From the NCBI GenBank assembly GCA_963795195.1, contig CAWCGU010000006.1, positions 2,046,001-2,110,000 of the forward strand: a stretch of DNA of 64,000 bases, written 5' to 3'. Below, in pieces: positions 45,125-54,104 of this stretch (position 1 is its first letter; every line of letters starts with the position of its first letter). Under the pieces are notes generated by a model. The model made no database searches, was not told the DNA's origin, and saw only the letters and a program-made list of their open reading frames with translations. This DNA is from CAWCGU01 sp963795195 (lineage in GTDB: Bacteria > Actinomycetota > Thermoleophilia > Solirubrobacterales > 70-9). Position numbers and translations under genes: made by a program.

Positions 45125-46285
45125 ATGCGAACGAGTCATTCAAAGCTTTCCATTGCACGCCTGGCGGTGGCCGCGGTCTTCGGCGTCTCCTGCCTGCTCG
45201 CTTTGAGCGGTGGCGCCACGGCTCAGGATCTCGAGGGCCAGCTTGACGACAAGCAGCAAGAGCTCTCCGAGCAGCGGGACCGCGAAGAGGTGCTGACCGA
45301 CGAGATCGCGGAGTACTCGGAGCAGATCAGCGTGCTCGAGGGCCAGATCGCGGTCCTGCAGCAGCGCGAGGCGGTGGTCATCGAGGATCTCCGCGAAACC
45401 AAGCTCGAGCTGAAGGCGGCGCGTGAGCGGCTGCAGAAGCTGCGTCACCGCCTCGAGGACTCGATCGAGGTGCTCGAGGAGCGCTTGATCGCCATCTACA
45501 AGCAGGGTGAGCCGGATGCCCTGACGGTGATTCTCCAGGCCGACGGCTTCGACGACCTGGTCGAGCGCTATGAGTATCTGAAGACGATTCAGGACCAGGA
45601 CAACGAGATCGTCGGCCGGGTGCGCGACCTGCGCTCCGACCAGGCCGGGCTCGTCGAGCAGATCGAGGCCGCCAAGGCCAGGCTTGAGGCCAAGCGCCGG
45701 GAGTTGATCCGGACCCGGGCTGAGGTTGAGTCCCGCGAGGCGGAACTGGAGGGTGCGCGCGCCTCCCGCCAGGGTGTCCTCGACCGTGTCGAGAGCACGA
45801 TTCAGCGCCTCGAAGGCGACGTCTCCGAGATTCAGGACGACATCGAGGCCCAGCTTTCGGAGTCATCCAGCACCACCAACGGAACGCCACCGGCAGCCAA
45901 CCCGGACTCAAGCGTCTCCTCGCAGGGTCTGATCTGGCCCGTCGACGGTGTCCTCACCTCACCCTTCGGCTGGCGCTGGGGACGCATGCATGAGGGCATC
46001 GACATCGGCCTCGGCGCCGGCAACCCGATCGTCGCCTCGGCGTCTGGAACGGTCTCGCTGGCCGCTCCCTACGGTGGTTACGGCAACTACACCTGCATCG
46101 ATCACGGCGGCGGGCTCTCCACCTGTTACGCCCACCAGTCGGTCCAGTATGTGTCCTCGGGCCAGTCGGTCTCCCAGGGTGAGACGATCGGCCTGGTGGG
46201 CTGCACCGGAAGCTGCTTCGGCGATCACCTGCATTACGAGGTTCGCATCAACGGCTCTGCCGTCGATCCGCTCGGCTACCTCTAG
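45125..46285 (+). CDS. Secreted coiled-coil M23 peptidase (EnvC/NlpD-like)
   Basis: 386 residues. Signal peptide (LAVAAVFGVSCLLALSGGAT), then a long coiled coil at ~35-245 (QQELSEQRDREEVLTDEIAE, 'RLQKLRHRLEDSIEVLEERL'), a linker, and an M23 domain at ~270-386. Zinc ligands are intact: H289 and D293 in 'GRMHEGIDIG' and H368/H370 in 'GDHLHYEVRING'. Either cleaves peptidoglycan cross-links or activates another hydrolase. The riboswitch ahead of it links its level to c-di-AMP and wall stress. Confidence 0.93.
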   Translation: MRTSHSKLSIARLAVAAVFGVSCLLALSGGATAQDLEGQLDDKQQELSEQRDREEVLTDEIAEYSEQISVLEGQIAVLQQREAVVIEDLRETKLELKAARERLQKLRHRLEDSIEVLEERLIAIYKQGEPDALTVILQADGFDDLVERYEYLKTIQDQDNEIVGRVRDLRSDQAGLVEQIEAAKARLEAKRRELIRTRAEVESREAELEGARASRQGVLDRVESTIQRLEGDVSEIQDDIEAQLSESSSTTNGTPPAANPDSSVSSQGLIWPVDGVLTSPFGWRWGRMHEGIDIGLGAGNPIVASASGTVSLAAPYGGYGNYTCIDHGGGLSTCYAHQSVQYVSSGQSVSQGETIGLVGCTGSCFGDHLHYEVRINGSAVDPLGYL

Positions 46286-46311
46286 CCGACCTCGAGCCAT
46301 TCAACCTGAAC

Positions 46312-46328
46312 GGGGTCCGGCCCCTTTT
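46312..46328 (+). terminator. Short intrinsic terminator after the M23 gene
   Basis: GGGG-TCCGG-CCCC followed by TTTT, 27 bp after the stop. The stem is short but the T-run is right. Confidence 0.45.
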
Positions 46329-46339
46329 GGAGGTCTAGG

Positions 46340-46445
46340 CACGGATTTCCCGGCTTCATTGCTAAAGGTTCCCAGCGCGGTTGCCGATGGCTTGGGAGTC
46401 CAAACCGCTTTCGCGGCACGTTCGCGCGACCCAGGGTCGCGCCTT
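46340..46445 (+). ncRNA. Candidate structured leader RNA
   Basis: The 134-bp gap between the terminator and the next gene is rich in pairing. TCCCA ... TGGGA (about 46369-46396) encloses GCGGTTGCCGATGG; CCGC/GCGG follows with a short TTTC loop; then GCGCGACC-CAG-GGTCGCGC (46424-46442). TTGCTAAAGGTTCCC plus GGTTGCCGATGG recalls c-di-GMP-I (GEMM) riboswitches, but the GEMM 5' half does not fit, so the class is unassigned. It ends about 20 bp before the start codon at 46463. Confidence 0.4.
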
Positions 46446-46462
46446 CGAGAAGCGAATAGAGA

Positions 46463-47116
46463 ATGACGGCAGCACGAACCTACATCGCGGGAACCGGGGC
46501 CTCAGGCGCGCTCCTCGGCGCGGCGCTGGTCTCGTTCACGCTGCTCACCGCCCTCGTGGCCTTTGACGGCTTTCCGGCCGGAGGCGCAGGAGGCGGGACG
46601 GACAGTGTCACCCTCACGCAGGCTTCAGCCAACGCGCCGGAGGTTGTCGCGGCACCCGCCGCCGTCGCGCTCGCGGCTGCACCCGCCGCCGTCGCGCCGG
46701 CGCCGGTGATTATCGCTGCGGCGCCGCCTGCCGGTTCCGGCACGGGCGGGCCGCCGCCGGTGACGCCCGGCGGCACGCCGGTCCCGTCGGGCCCGGGTGC
46801 GCCACCCGTCGTGACACCCGCTGACAACGTCCCGATCCCCGGTGGCGAGCCCGCGCCGGACAGGGGCAATCCGGTGCAGAGTGTCGTCGGCGGGCTCGAC
46901 CGGACCTTCAGCGACGTCACCGGCCTCAATTCCTCGCTCGGCGCGGTCACGGAGCCGGTGACCGATGTCGTCGATCAGACCCTCGAGAACCTGACCGGGC
47001 GTGACCTGGGCGAGACGGTCGACAGCCTCGGCGTCAGCATCAACGGCCAGCCGCTGATGGGCGAACCGGGAACCGGACTCGCCGGCACCGGCCTGCTGCC
47101 GGGCGCCATTCCCTAG
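46463..47116 (+). CDS. Pro/Ala-rich membrane-anchored protein, unknown
   Basis: 217 residues. One N-terminal TM (GALLGAALVSFTLLTALVAF) then a low-complexity Ala/Pro/Val stretch (~55-125; 'PAAVALAAAPAAVAPAPVII') and a C-terminal part with 'VQSVVGGLDRTFSDVTGLNS' and 'DVVDQTLENLTGRDLGETVD', which looks helical. Probably anchored with its linker spanning the wall. No known domain. Preceded by a structured leader. Converges with the hydrolase gene ending at 47123. Confidence 0.7.
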   Translation: MTAARTYIAGTGASGALLGAALVSFTLLTALVAFDGFPAGGAGGGTDSVTLTQASANAPEVVAAPAAVALAAAPAAVAPAPVIIAAAPPAGSGTGGPPPVTPGGTPVPSGPGAPPVVTPADNVPIPGGEPAPDRGNPVQSVVGGLDRTFSDVTGLNSSLGAVTEPVTDVVDQTLENLTGRDLGETVDSLGVSINGQPLMGEPGTGLAGTGLLPGAIP

Positions 47117-47122
47117 CCCGGG

Positions 47123-47848
47123 TCATCTGGCGCTCAGCGCCTTTCCCAGCCACTGCAGGGAGACTCCCTGCAGCTCCTGGTCGTGCTGTAGGGAGCGATG
47201 GTGCCCGCCCGGCGGGATGATCAATTTGCGCGCTGCGGACTTGTGCTCGTGGAGCTCTCGCGACCAGTCGCTGGGGATCTCCTCGTCGCCGTCGGCGTGC
47301 AGCAGCAGCAGCGGCTTCGAGCCGAGCGCCTCGACAGCGGCTCGCAGGTCGTGCTCCCCCAGCCAGGCATCGAGCGCGTCGACATCGACCCGCATCTCGA
47401 ACTTTCCCGAGCGCAGTCCGCGGCGCAGATGCTCCTCGCCAGCGGGGCAAATCGCGATCACGCCGGCGAGATCCGGGCTGATCGCCGCGGCGTGGATCGC
47501 CATGAAGCCGCCCATGCTCGAACCCCTCACGCAGACCCGGGAGCGATCGACGCCATCGACCGACCCGAGCAGGCGAGCCATCACCGCCACGTCGTCGACG
47601 GCGCCGGGCGACATCGCATCCTCTGAGGCTCCGTGCCCCCGCTGGTCGTAGCCGACCGCGGCCCAGCCGCTGCTTCGACAGGCCCGGGCGAAGTCGCCGT
47701 GGTTCTCCTTGCAGGACCCGGCTCCGTGGAGGATCACCATCGCAGGCCACGGGGGCGCGCTCGCCGGCAGCCAGAGCTCATAGGGCCGGCCGTGATGAAG
47801 ACCGCGCCGGTCGGCGGGCAGCGGCGATGGAAGTTCGACCCGGGCCAT
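47123..47848 (-). CDS. Alpha/beta hydrolase
   Basis: 241 residues from ATG 47848 (a GTG directly before is also possible). Nucleophile elbow 'VRGSSMGGFMAIHAAAISPD', oxyanion region 'AMVILHGAGSCKENHGDFAR', acid loop 'LLLLHADGDEEIPSDWSREL' and final His in 'KLIIPPGGHHRSLQHD'. Intact Ser-Asp-His triad. Cytosolic esterase or dienelactone-hydrolase-like enzyme; substrate unknown. Only 41 bp separate it from the divergent GH31 gene. Confidence 0.88.
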   Translation of the reverse strand: MARVELPSPLPADRRGLHHGRPYELWLPASAPPWPAMVILHGAGSCKENHGDFARACRSSGWAAVGYDQRGHGASEDAMSPGAVDDVAVMARLLGSVDGVDRSRVCVRGSSMGGFMAIHAAAISPDLAGVIAICPAGEEHLRRGLRSGKFEMRVDVDALDAWLGEHDLRAAVEALGSKPLLLLHADGDEEIPSDWSRELHEHKSAARKLIIPPGGHHRSLQHDQELQGVSLQWLGKALSAR

Positions 47849-47889
47849 CACACCTTCTTATAGTCATCTGCGTGGGGTCACTCAACTAA

Positions 47890-50466
47890 ATGGGACGGGG
47901 TTCGGAGCGGTCTTGTCGCCGCCTTGGCGCCGCGCTCGCCTTGATTGGCTTTATCGGCGCGGCGCAAGCTGAAGGCGCCTGGGCCCTCGAGGTACGCTCG
48001 GGCCCGCTCAGCGTCGAGGTTCGCGACGCGCCCTTCGGCCTTGACTTCACCGATCGTGCCGACGGCGAGGTTCTGCGCACCCGGGGCGCCGAAGCGCCGA
48101 AGCCGGAGGACGCGCTCGGCCGCTACGGAGCGATCTCCTACTCCTATGACCTCCGCATCCCGGTGGTCAATAACGCCTTCCTCGGCTACTACGCAGCCGC
48201 CGAGGTCGAGACGCTCTGGTTCTCGGCGCGGCGAGTGCTCGCCAGCGAGCGCCGCGGCAACGGCCTGCGGCTGGAGCTTGCGACCAACGATCCGCTCGGA
48301 CACCGGCTCGAGCTGTCGATCGACCCGCTACGGCCCGGGTCGGTCCGGGTCGGCGCCCGGGTTGCACCGGATTCGGGTCCGCTGGCAGGCCTGGAGACCG
48401 TCATCGGGGCCTCCTTCCAGACCGGCGGGACCGAGCGCTTCCTCGGTTTCGGGGAGCGCTCGAACGCGGTCGACCAGAGTGGGCGACGCGTATTCAACTG
48501 GGCCGAGGAGGGGCCATTCTCCTCGGGGGCAGGCGAAACACCCTTGCGGGATCTGATTCCGGAGTTCACCTTCCCGACCGGACCGTCCGCGACCAATTTC
48601 CCGATTCCGTGGACCGTGACCAGCCGCGGCTTCGGCCTGTTGATCGACCAGCCCGAGCGTTCCTACTTCCGACTCGGCAGCGACCTCGCGGGCGCCTGGC
48701 GCGCGGAGGCGGAATCCGATCGCCTGCGCTTCGATGTCTTTGCCGGCCCCGAACCCGCCGACGCGCTGCGCCGTTACTCCAGCTTCGCCGGCCGCCAGCC
48801 CCGGCCGGCCCCTTGGATCTTCGGTCCCTGGGTGCAGATGCCGCAGGACGTGGCCAAGAGCTTTCGCCGCGACGACGTACCGGTCACGGTTTCGCAGACC
48901 TACACGCACTACCTGCCGTGCGGTGCGCACCTCGGCCGCACGGCCGCCGAGCGGGAGATCGTCTCGTTTCACCACCGGCTCGGCTACAAGGTGACGACCT
49001 ATTTCAACCCGCACGTCTGCACCTCCTACCAGCCCGTCTACGCCGAGGCGGCTCGCAACGGCTGGCTGGTCCGGGATTCCAGTGGCGGGCCCTACGTGCT
49101 CTCCAACCCGTTCACCGCAGACGAGCTCGTCTCGGAAGTCGACTTCACGGCGCCGGGTGGATCTGAGTTCTTCGGCCGCCTCCTCGACGAAGCGGTCGAC
49201 GCCGGCTACGACGGCTGGATGGAGGACTTCGGTGAGTACACGCCGACTGACGCGGTCTTCGCGGACGGTCGCCGAGGTCTCGAGATGCATAACCGCTATC
49301 CGGTCCTCTACCACTGCAGCTCGTTCCAGCAGACGGGCGAGCAGGCCCCCGCCGTCTTCATCCGCTCCGGCTTCCATGGTGTGCAGCCGTGCGCCCGGGT
49401 CGTCTGGGGCGGCGACCCAACCGAGGACTGGAGCTGCTCGGACGGGCTCTGCGCCGCGGTTCACCAGGCTCTATCGGCCGGGCTCTCGGGCATCGCCTAC
49501 TGGGGCAGCGACATCGGCGGCTTCCACGCCCTCGTCAACCCACGCACCAGCGACGAGCTCAACATCCGCTGGCTCGAGTTCGGCCTCGTCAACGGCGTCA
49601 TGCGCACCCAGCGAAACGGCTTCGGGCTCTCCGATCGCTCCCGCCGATCGCAGGTCTGGGACCCCGATGTGCTGCCGGTCTGGCGGCGCTACGCAAAGTT
49701 GCGCACCCAGCTCTACCCGTATATCCAGGCCGCCTCCGACGTCTACCAGCGCACCGGGATGCCGCTCAGCCGCCAGCTCTCGCTGATCTTCCCGAACGAT
49801 CCCATCGCCGCCTCCAGTGAGGAGGAGCTGATGTTCGGACCGGACCTGCTCGTCGCGCCGGTGCTCAAGGAGGGGGCGCGCTCGCGCCAGCTCTACCTGC
49901 CGCGCGGACGCTGGATCGACTTCTGGGAGACGGTCGGCTATCGGTCCGCCGCCGGCGAGTTCACGCTGCGGCGGCGCGCCCGGACTCTGGCGGGGGGACG
50001 CCGCCTGACCCTGCCGGCGCCGCTGGAGCGCCTGCCGATGCTGGTTCGCGCCGGGGCACTGATCCCGCTGCTGCCCGCCGACGTCGACACGCTCGCAGAG
50101 ATTGGGCGCGGCGCCCGTGGTGTCGTCAGCCGCGGGGAGCGCTCGGACACGCGCCGGGTCCTCGCCTTCCCCCGCGGCAGCAGCTCGGCCCGGTTCGACG
50201 GTGGCCGGCTGGTCTCGAGCGAGCGGCCCGGCGAGGCCCGGCGCTGGACCCTTGCGATTGATTCCACGCGCTCGCGAACCTGGGAGATCGAGGCTTCGAT
50301 GGCCGCGCTGCGGCAACCGTTCGTCCCCTGTGAGTTGTCGGTCGGCGGGGAGCCGCTGGCGCCGCGGGACTGGAGTTACGAGGCGACCGAACAGGTGCTT
50401 CGCATCAACGTGCGGGCGAAGGTCACCGTGATTGCCGCGAGCGGCGCGTCACAATGCCGGGCGTGA
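47890..50466 (+). CDS. Secreted glycoside hydrolase family 31 enzyme
   Basis: 858 residues with a signal peptide (RLGAALALIGFIGAAQAEGA). N-terminal beta-sandwich (~35-290), (beta/alpha)8 barrel with catalytic nucleophile D446 in 'DGWMEDFGEYTPTDAVFADG' and acid/base D509 in 'VVWGGDPTEDWSCSDG', then 'GIAYWGSDIGGFHALVNPRT'. The nucleophile segment is closest to the YihQ/alpha-glucosidase subgroup. It acts outside the cell on an alpha-linked glycan; specificity unresolved. It overlaps lysA by 13 bp, an odd partnership for a biosynthetic gene. Confidence 0.9.
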   Translation: MGRGSERSCRRLGAALALIGFIGAAQAEGAWALEVRSGPLSVEVRDAPFGLDFTDRADGEVLRTRGAEAPKPEDALGRYGAISYSYDLRIPVVNNAFLGYYAAAEVETLWFSARRVLASERRGNGLRLELATNDPLGHRLELSIDPLRPGSVRVGARVAPDSGPLAGLETVIGASFQTGGTERFLGFGERSNAVDQSGRRVFNWAEEGPFSSGAGETPLRDLIPEFTFPTGPSATNFPIPWTVTSRGFGLLIDQPERSYFRLGSDLAGAWRAEAESDRLRFDVFAGPEPADALRRYSSFAGRQPRPAPWIFGPWVQMPQDVAKSFRRDDVPVTVSQTYTHYLPCGAHLGRTAAEREIVSFHHRLGYKVTTYFNPHVCTSYQPVYAEAARNGWLVRDSSGGPYVLSNPFTADELVSEVDFTAPGGSEFFGRLLDEAVDAGYDGWMEDFGEYTPTDAVFADGRRGLEMHNRYPVLYHCSSFQQTGEQAPAVFIRSGFHGVQPCARVVWGGDPTEDWSCSDGLCAAVHQALSAGLSGIAYWGSDIGGFHALVNPRTSDELNIRWLEFGLVNGVMRTQRNGFGLSDRSRRSQVWDPDVLPVWRRYAKLRTQLYPYIQAASDVYQRTGMPLSRQLSLIFPNDPIAASSEEELMFGPDLLVAPVLKEGARSRQLYLPRGRWIDFWETVGYRSAAGEFTLRRRARTLAGGRRLTLPAPLERLPMLVRAGALIPLLPADVDTLAEIGRGARGVVSRGERSDTRRVLAFPRGSSSARFDGGRLVSSERPGEARRWTLAIDSTRSRTWEIEASMAALRQPFVPCELSVGGEPLAPRDWSYEATEQVLRINVRAKVTVIAASGASQCRA

Positions 50467-51788
50467 GCGAGACCAGCGCCACAGCCGAACAGCTCCCGGC
50501 CACCGCCTTCCTCGAGGGGTCGCCCGTGTACCCGATCGGAACCCGGACCAATGAGCATGGACACCTCGAGGTGGGGGGGTGCGACGTGGTCGAGCTGGTC
50601 GCGGAGTTCGGGAGCCCCGCCTACATCTACGCGGAGGACGATGTTCGCGCCCGCGCCGAGGCCTACCGTTCCGCGTTCGCGGAGCGGCTCTCCGGCGGGG
50701 AGTTCGAGATCCTCTTCGCCAGCAAGGCGGCTCCGATTACCGCGCTCTACCGGCTGCTTGCCGATGCCGGCCTCTCCGTGGACGTCGCCTCCGGTGGCGA
50801 GTTGCACACGGCGCTGCGCGCCGGCTTTAACCCCGGCCGCATCTACCTGCACGGCAACAACAAGAGCGAGGCCGAGCTGCGCTACGCGGCGGACTCCGGG
50901 GTCGGCCACGTAGTGCTCGATTCGTTCGACGAGATCACCCGCTTTGACGCGCTGCTCTCCAAGCCACAGGACGTGCTCATCCGTGTGACTCCGGGAATCA
51001 AGCCCTCGACCCACAGCTATATCCAGACCGGGCAACTCGACTCGAAGTTCGGCTTCGGTCTCGAGGACGGGCTCGCCGCCCGGGCGATCACTGAGGTGGC
51101 CGCCGCCCGCAACCTCAACCTGGTTGGGCTGCACGCCCACATCGGTTCGCAGATCTTCGAACTCGAGCCCTACACGAAGGCGATCGAGGCACTCGCGTCG
51201 ATCGCCGATTCCGAGTGGTGCCGGCTGCTCAACATCGGCGGCGGACTCGGCATCGCCTATGCCAGTGACGATGAGCCGCCCTCGATCGCCTCGTATGTGG
51301 ACGTCAAGGTCGAGGGGGTGCGCCGCGTCTTCGAGGCGATGCCGCGGATCCTGGTCGAACCCGGCCGCTCGCTGGTCGGCAACGCCGGGATCACGGCCTA
51401 CACCGTCGGGACGGTCAAGGAGATTCCGGGCGTGCGGACCTACGTGGCGGTCGACGGGGGGATGTCCGACAACCTGCGCCCGATGCTCTACGGCTCTCGT
51501 TACGAGGCGCTGATCGCCAACCGGGCGCGAGACGAGGCCGGCACCCTGGCGACGATCGCGGGCATGCACTGCGAATCGGGCGACATCCTCGTGCGCGACG
51601 CGAAACTTGCCGCTCCGCGCCCCGGGGACGTTCTGGTGACGCCGGCAACCGGCGCCTACGGTCACGCGATGGCAAACAACTACAACGGCGTGCCTCGGCC
51701 ACCGGTGATCTTCGCCAGCGGGGGCGACGCCCGGGTCGTGGTCCGGCGCGAAACCTGGGACGATCTCCTTGGCCGAGACGTTGACTGA
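50454..51788 (+). CDS. lysA: Diaminopimelate decarboxylase
   Basis: 444 residues. PLP lysine K91 in 'FEILFASKAAPITALY', 'GLHAHIGSQIFELEPY', 'LLNIGGGLGIAYAS', 'ILVEPGRSLVGNAGI', and the active Cys in 'GMHCESGDILVRD'. The C-terminal 'ATGAYGHAMANNYNG' is typical. Final step of lysine synthesis from meso-DAP. Overlaps GH31 at its start and hom at its end; lysine and threonine branches from aspartate are thus co-transcribed. Confidence 0.96.
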   Translation: MPGVSETSATAEQLPATAFLEGSPVYPIGTRTNEHGHLEVGGCDVVELVAEFGSPAYIYAEDDVRARAEAYRSAFAERLSGGEFEILFASKAAPITALYRLLADAGLSVDVASGGELHTALRAGFNPGRIYLHGNNKSEAELRYAADSGVGHVVLDSFDEITRFDALLSKPQDVLIRVTPGIKPSTHSYIQTGQLDSKFGFGLEDGLAARAITEVAAARNLNLVGLHAHIGSQIFELEPYTKAIEALASIADSEWCRLLNIGGGLGIAYASDDEPPSIASYVDVKVEGVRRVFEAMPRILVEPGRSLVGNAGITAYTVGTVKEIPGVRTYVAVDGGMSDNLRPMLYGSRYEALIANRARDEAGTLATIAGMHCESGDILVRDAKLAAPRPGDVLVTPATGAYGHAMANNYNGVPRPPVIFASGGDARVVVRRETWDDLLGRDVD

Positions 51789-53013
51789 ATCCACGAGCGC
51801 TTTCCGGATTGGCCTGCTGGGAAGAGGCACGGTCGGTGGCGCTTTCGCCGACTTGATAGAGCGGCGGGCGGACGCAATCGCGGCCGCGACAGGTCGCAGG
51901 CCCGAGCTCTCCGGGGTGCTGCGCACGGGAGAGGGAGACTTCGACGAGATCCTCGGCTCCTCCGAGCTGATCGTGGAGTTGATCGGTGGAACCGACGACG
52001 CGCTCGGCTACGTCAACCGGGCGCTCGAAGCGGGCGTGCACGTCGTCACGGCCAACAAGCAGCTGATCGCCCAGCATGGCGACGAGCTTTTCGAGCGCGC
52101 CCGCGCGGCGGGCGTGCAATTGCGGCTCGAGGCGGCCGTGGCCGGGGCCGTCCCGGTGATCCGCGTGATCGGCGAGAGCCTTGCGGCGGTCGAGCTGACG
52201 AGGGTTTCGGGCATCGTCAACGGCACCACCAACTTCATCCTCACCGAGATGGCCAGGACGGGGGCGGCCTTCGAGGACGCCCTGGGCCGAGCCCAGGACC
52301 TCGGCTACGCCGAGGCCGATCCCACCGAGGACGTCAACGGCGCCGACGCCGCAGCCAAGATGGCGATCCTCGCGCGGCTCGCCTTCGGGACCCCGGTCGG
52401 CCTCGAGGACGTTTCCTTCGAGGGCATCGAGGCGATCCAGCCCGATGACATCGAGTACGCCCAGGAGTTGGGGCTGACCCTGAAGCTGCTCGGGATCGCC
52501 GAGCTTCAGCCACCCGGCATCAGCGTGCGCGTCTTTCCCTGCTTTCTTTATCCCGGGCATCCGCTCGCACCGATCGAGGGTTCATTCAACGCCGTCACCC
52601 TGGAGGCGCCGGAGATCACCGAGATCACGCTCTCCGGCCCCGGCGCGGGCGGACCGCAGACCGCGACGGCGGTGCTTGGAGACGTCGTCTCGATCATGTC
52701 CGGGGAGGCGCCGGTGCACCAGGCTCGCGAGACGCTGCCGGTCGTCCGCGAGGCACGCTCAGCCTTTTACCTTCACCTCGAAGTCGCGGACCAGCCGGGC
52801 GTGCTTGCGCGGATCGCAGACGTGCTGGGCCGCAACGAACTCTCCGTGCGCAGCGTCGTTCAGCGCGGCCTCGGTGAGGACGCGCGCCTGGTGATGGTCA
52901 CCCACGAGTCCGAAGAGAGCGACTTCTACGCCGCCCTCGATGGCATCGCGGCCCTCGACTTCCTGCGCGCCTCACCGCGCGCGATCCGGGTGATAGAGGA
53001 AGAGTTCGTTTAG
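51769..53013 (+). CDS. hom: Homoserine dehydrogenase
   Basis: 414 residues from a TTG at 51769 inside the lysA end (another TTG at 51781 is possible). NAD(P) fold 'RIGLLGRGTVGGAFADLIER', 'ANKQLIAQHGDELFERAR', family signature 'SGIVNGTTNFILTEM', catalytic 'DPTEDVNGADAAAKMAILAR' and a C-terminal ACT domain (~335-414, 'FYLHLEVADQPGVLARIADV') for threonine feedback. Overlaps thrC by one base. Confidence 0.96.
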   Translation: MAETLTESTSAFRIGLLGRGTVGGAFADLIERRADAIAAATGRRPELSGVLRTGEGDFDEILGSSELIVELIGGTDDALGYVNRALEAGVHVVTANKQLIAQHGDELFERARAAGVQLRLEAAVAGAVPVIRVIGESLAAVELTRVSGIVNGTTNFILTEMARTGAAFEDALGRAQDLGYAEADPTEDVNGADAAAKMAILARLAFGTPVGLEDVSFEGIEAIQPDDIEYAQELGLTLKLLGIAELQPPGISVRVFPCFLYPGHPLAPIEGSFNAVTLEAPEITEITLSGPGAGGPQTATAVLGDVVSIMSGEAPVHQARETLPVVREARSAFYLHLEVADQPGVLARIADVLGRNELSVRSVVQRGLGEDARLVMVTHESEESDFYAALDGIAALDFLRASPRAIRVIEEEFV

Positions 53014-54047
53014 TGCCTCAGCCGCTGATCGAGCGTTATCGCGACCGGCTTCCGCTCGAGCCCGGCGACCCCGTCGTCTCCCTCAATGAGGGTTCGACGC
53101 CGCTGGTCGAGGCGCCGGTGCTCTCCGAGCGGATCGGCGCTCGCGCCTACCTGAAGCTCGAGGGCGCCAACCCGACAGGGTCCTTCAAGGATCGCGGTAT
53201 GACCGTCGCCGTCTCACGAGCCAAGGGGCTCGGCGCCGAGGCCGTGATCTGCGCATCGACCGGGAACACGGCCGCGAGCGCCGCCGCCTACGCCGTGCGC
53301 GCCGGGATGCGCGGCGCGGTGATTGTCCCGGAGGGCAAGATCGCGATCGGCAAGCTCGCGCAGGCCCTGATTCACGGCGCCCGTGTAATCGCACTGCGCG
53401 GCAACTTCGACGACGCGCTGCGGATCGTCCGCGAACTGGCTGATCGCCACCCGATTGAGCTTGTCAACTCCGTCAACCCCTTCCGGATCGCCGGCCAGCG
53501 GACGGGTGCTTTCGAGATCTGCGATGAGCTCGGAGAAGCACCGGACGCGCTAGCGATCCCCGTCGGCAACGCCGGCAACATCACCGCCTACTGGTCGGGC
53601 TTTCAGGAGTACGGCGAGGCGCCACTCATGTACGGCTTCCAGGCTGAGGGCGCCGCGCCGCTTGTTCTTGGCCACCCCGTGGAGAAGCCGGAGACGATCG
53701 CCTCGGCGATACGGATCGGCAACCCGGCCCGCTGGGAGGAGGCGATGGACGCCGTCACCGCCTCTCGCGGGCGCATCGCCGCCGTCTCCGACGAGCAGAT
53801 CCTTGACGCTTACCGCTTCCTCGCCTCCAAAGAGGGAGTCTTTTGCGAGCCCGCATCAGCCTCGGGCGTCGCCGGACTTCTCGCCCACGGGCTGCCGGTC
53901 CAGGAGGGAACGGCGCTGCCGGAGACGGTCGTCTGCGTGCTGACCGGCCACGGCCTCAAGGACCCGGACACCGCCCTGGGCAAGGCCCCGGCCGTGATCG
54001 GATGCGAGAACGACATCGGCGCCGTGGAGAAAGCCGTCTTCGACTAG
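53013..54047 (+). CDS. thrC: Threonine synthase
   Basis: 344 residues from GTG at 53013 (stop TAG of hom overlaps it). PLP lysine K59 in 'GANPTGSFKDRGMTVAVSRA', 'CASTGNTAASAAAYA', 'PVGNAGNITAYWSGFQEYG' and 'CEPASASGVAGLLAHG'. Converts O-phosphohomoserine to threonine. Homoserine kinase is not in the window. A terminator follows at once, ending the operon. Confidence 0.96.
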   Translation: MPQPLIERYRDRLPLEPGDPVVSLNEGSTPLVEAPVLSERIGARAYLKLEGANPTGSFKDRGMTVAVSRAKGLGAEAVICASTGNTAASAAAYAVRAGMRGAVIVPEGKIAIGKLAQALIHGARVIALRGNFDDALRIVRELADRHPIELVNSVNPFRIAGQRTGAFEICDELGEAPDALAIPVGNAGNITAYWSGFQEYGEAPLMYGFQAEGAAPLVLGHPVEKPETIASAIRIGNPARWEEAMDAVTASRGRIAAVSDEQILDAYRFLASKEGVFCEPASASGVAGLLAHGLPVQEGTALPETVVCVLTGHGLKDPDTALGKAPAVIGCENDIGAVEKAVFD

Positions 54048-54048
54048 C

Positions 54049-54071
54049 GCAGGGAGACTCTCTGCTTTCTT
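54049..54071 (+). terminator. Intrinsic terminator after thrC
   Basis: GCAGGG - AGACT - CTCTGC (one G-U pair) followed by TTTCTT, beginning 2 bp after the thrC stop. Confidence 0.6.
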
Positions 54072-54104
54072 CGTGTCAGGGCCGGTAAACCCCAGAGAGC
54101 TTCG

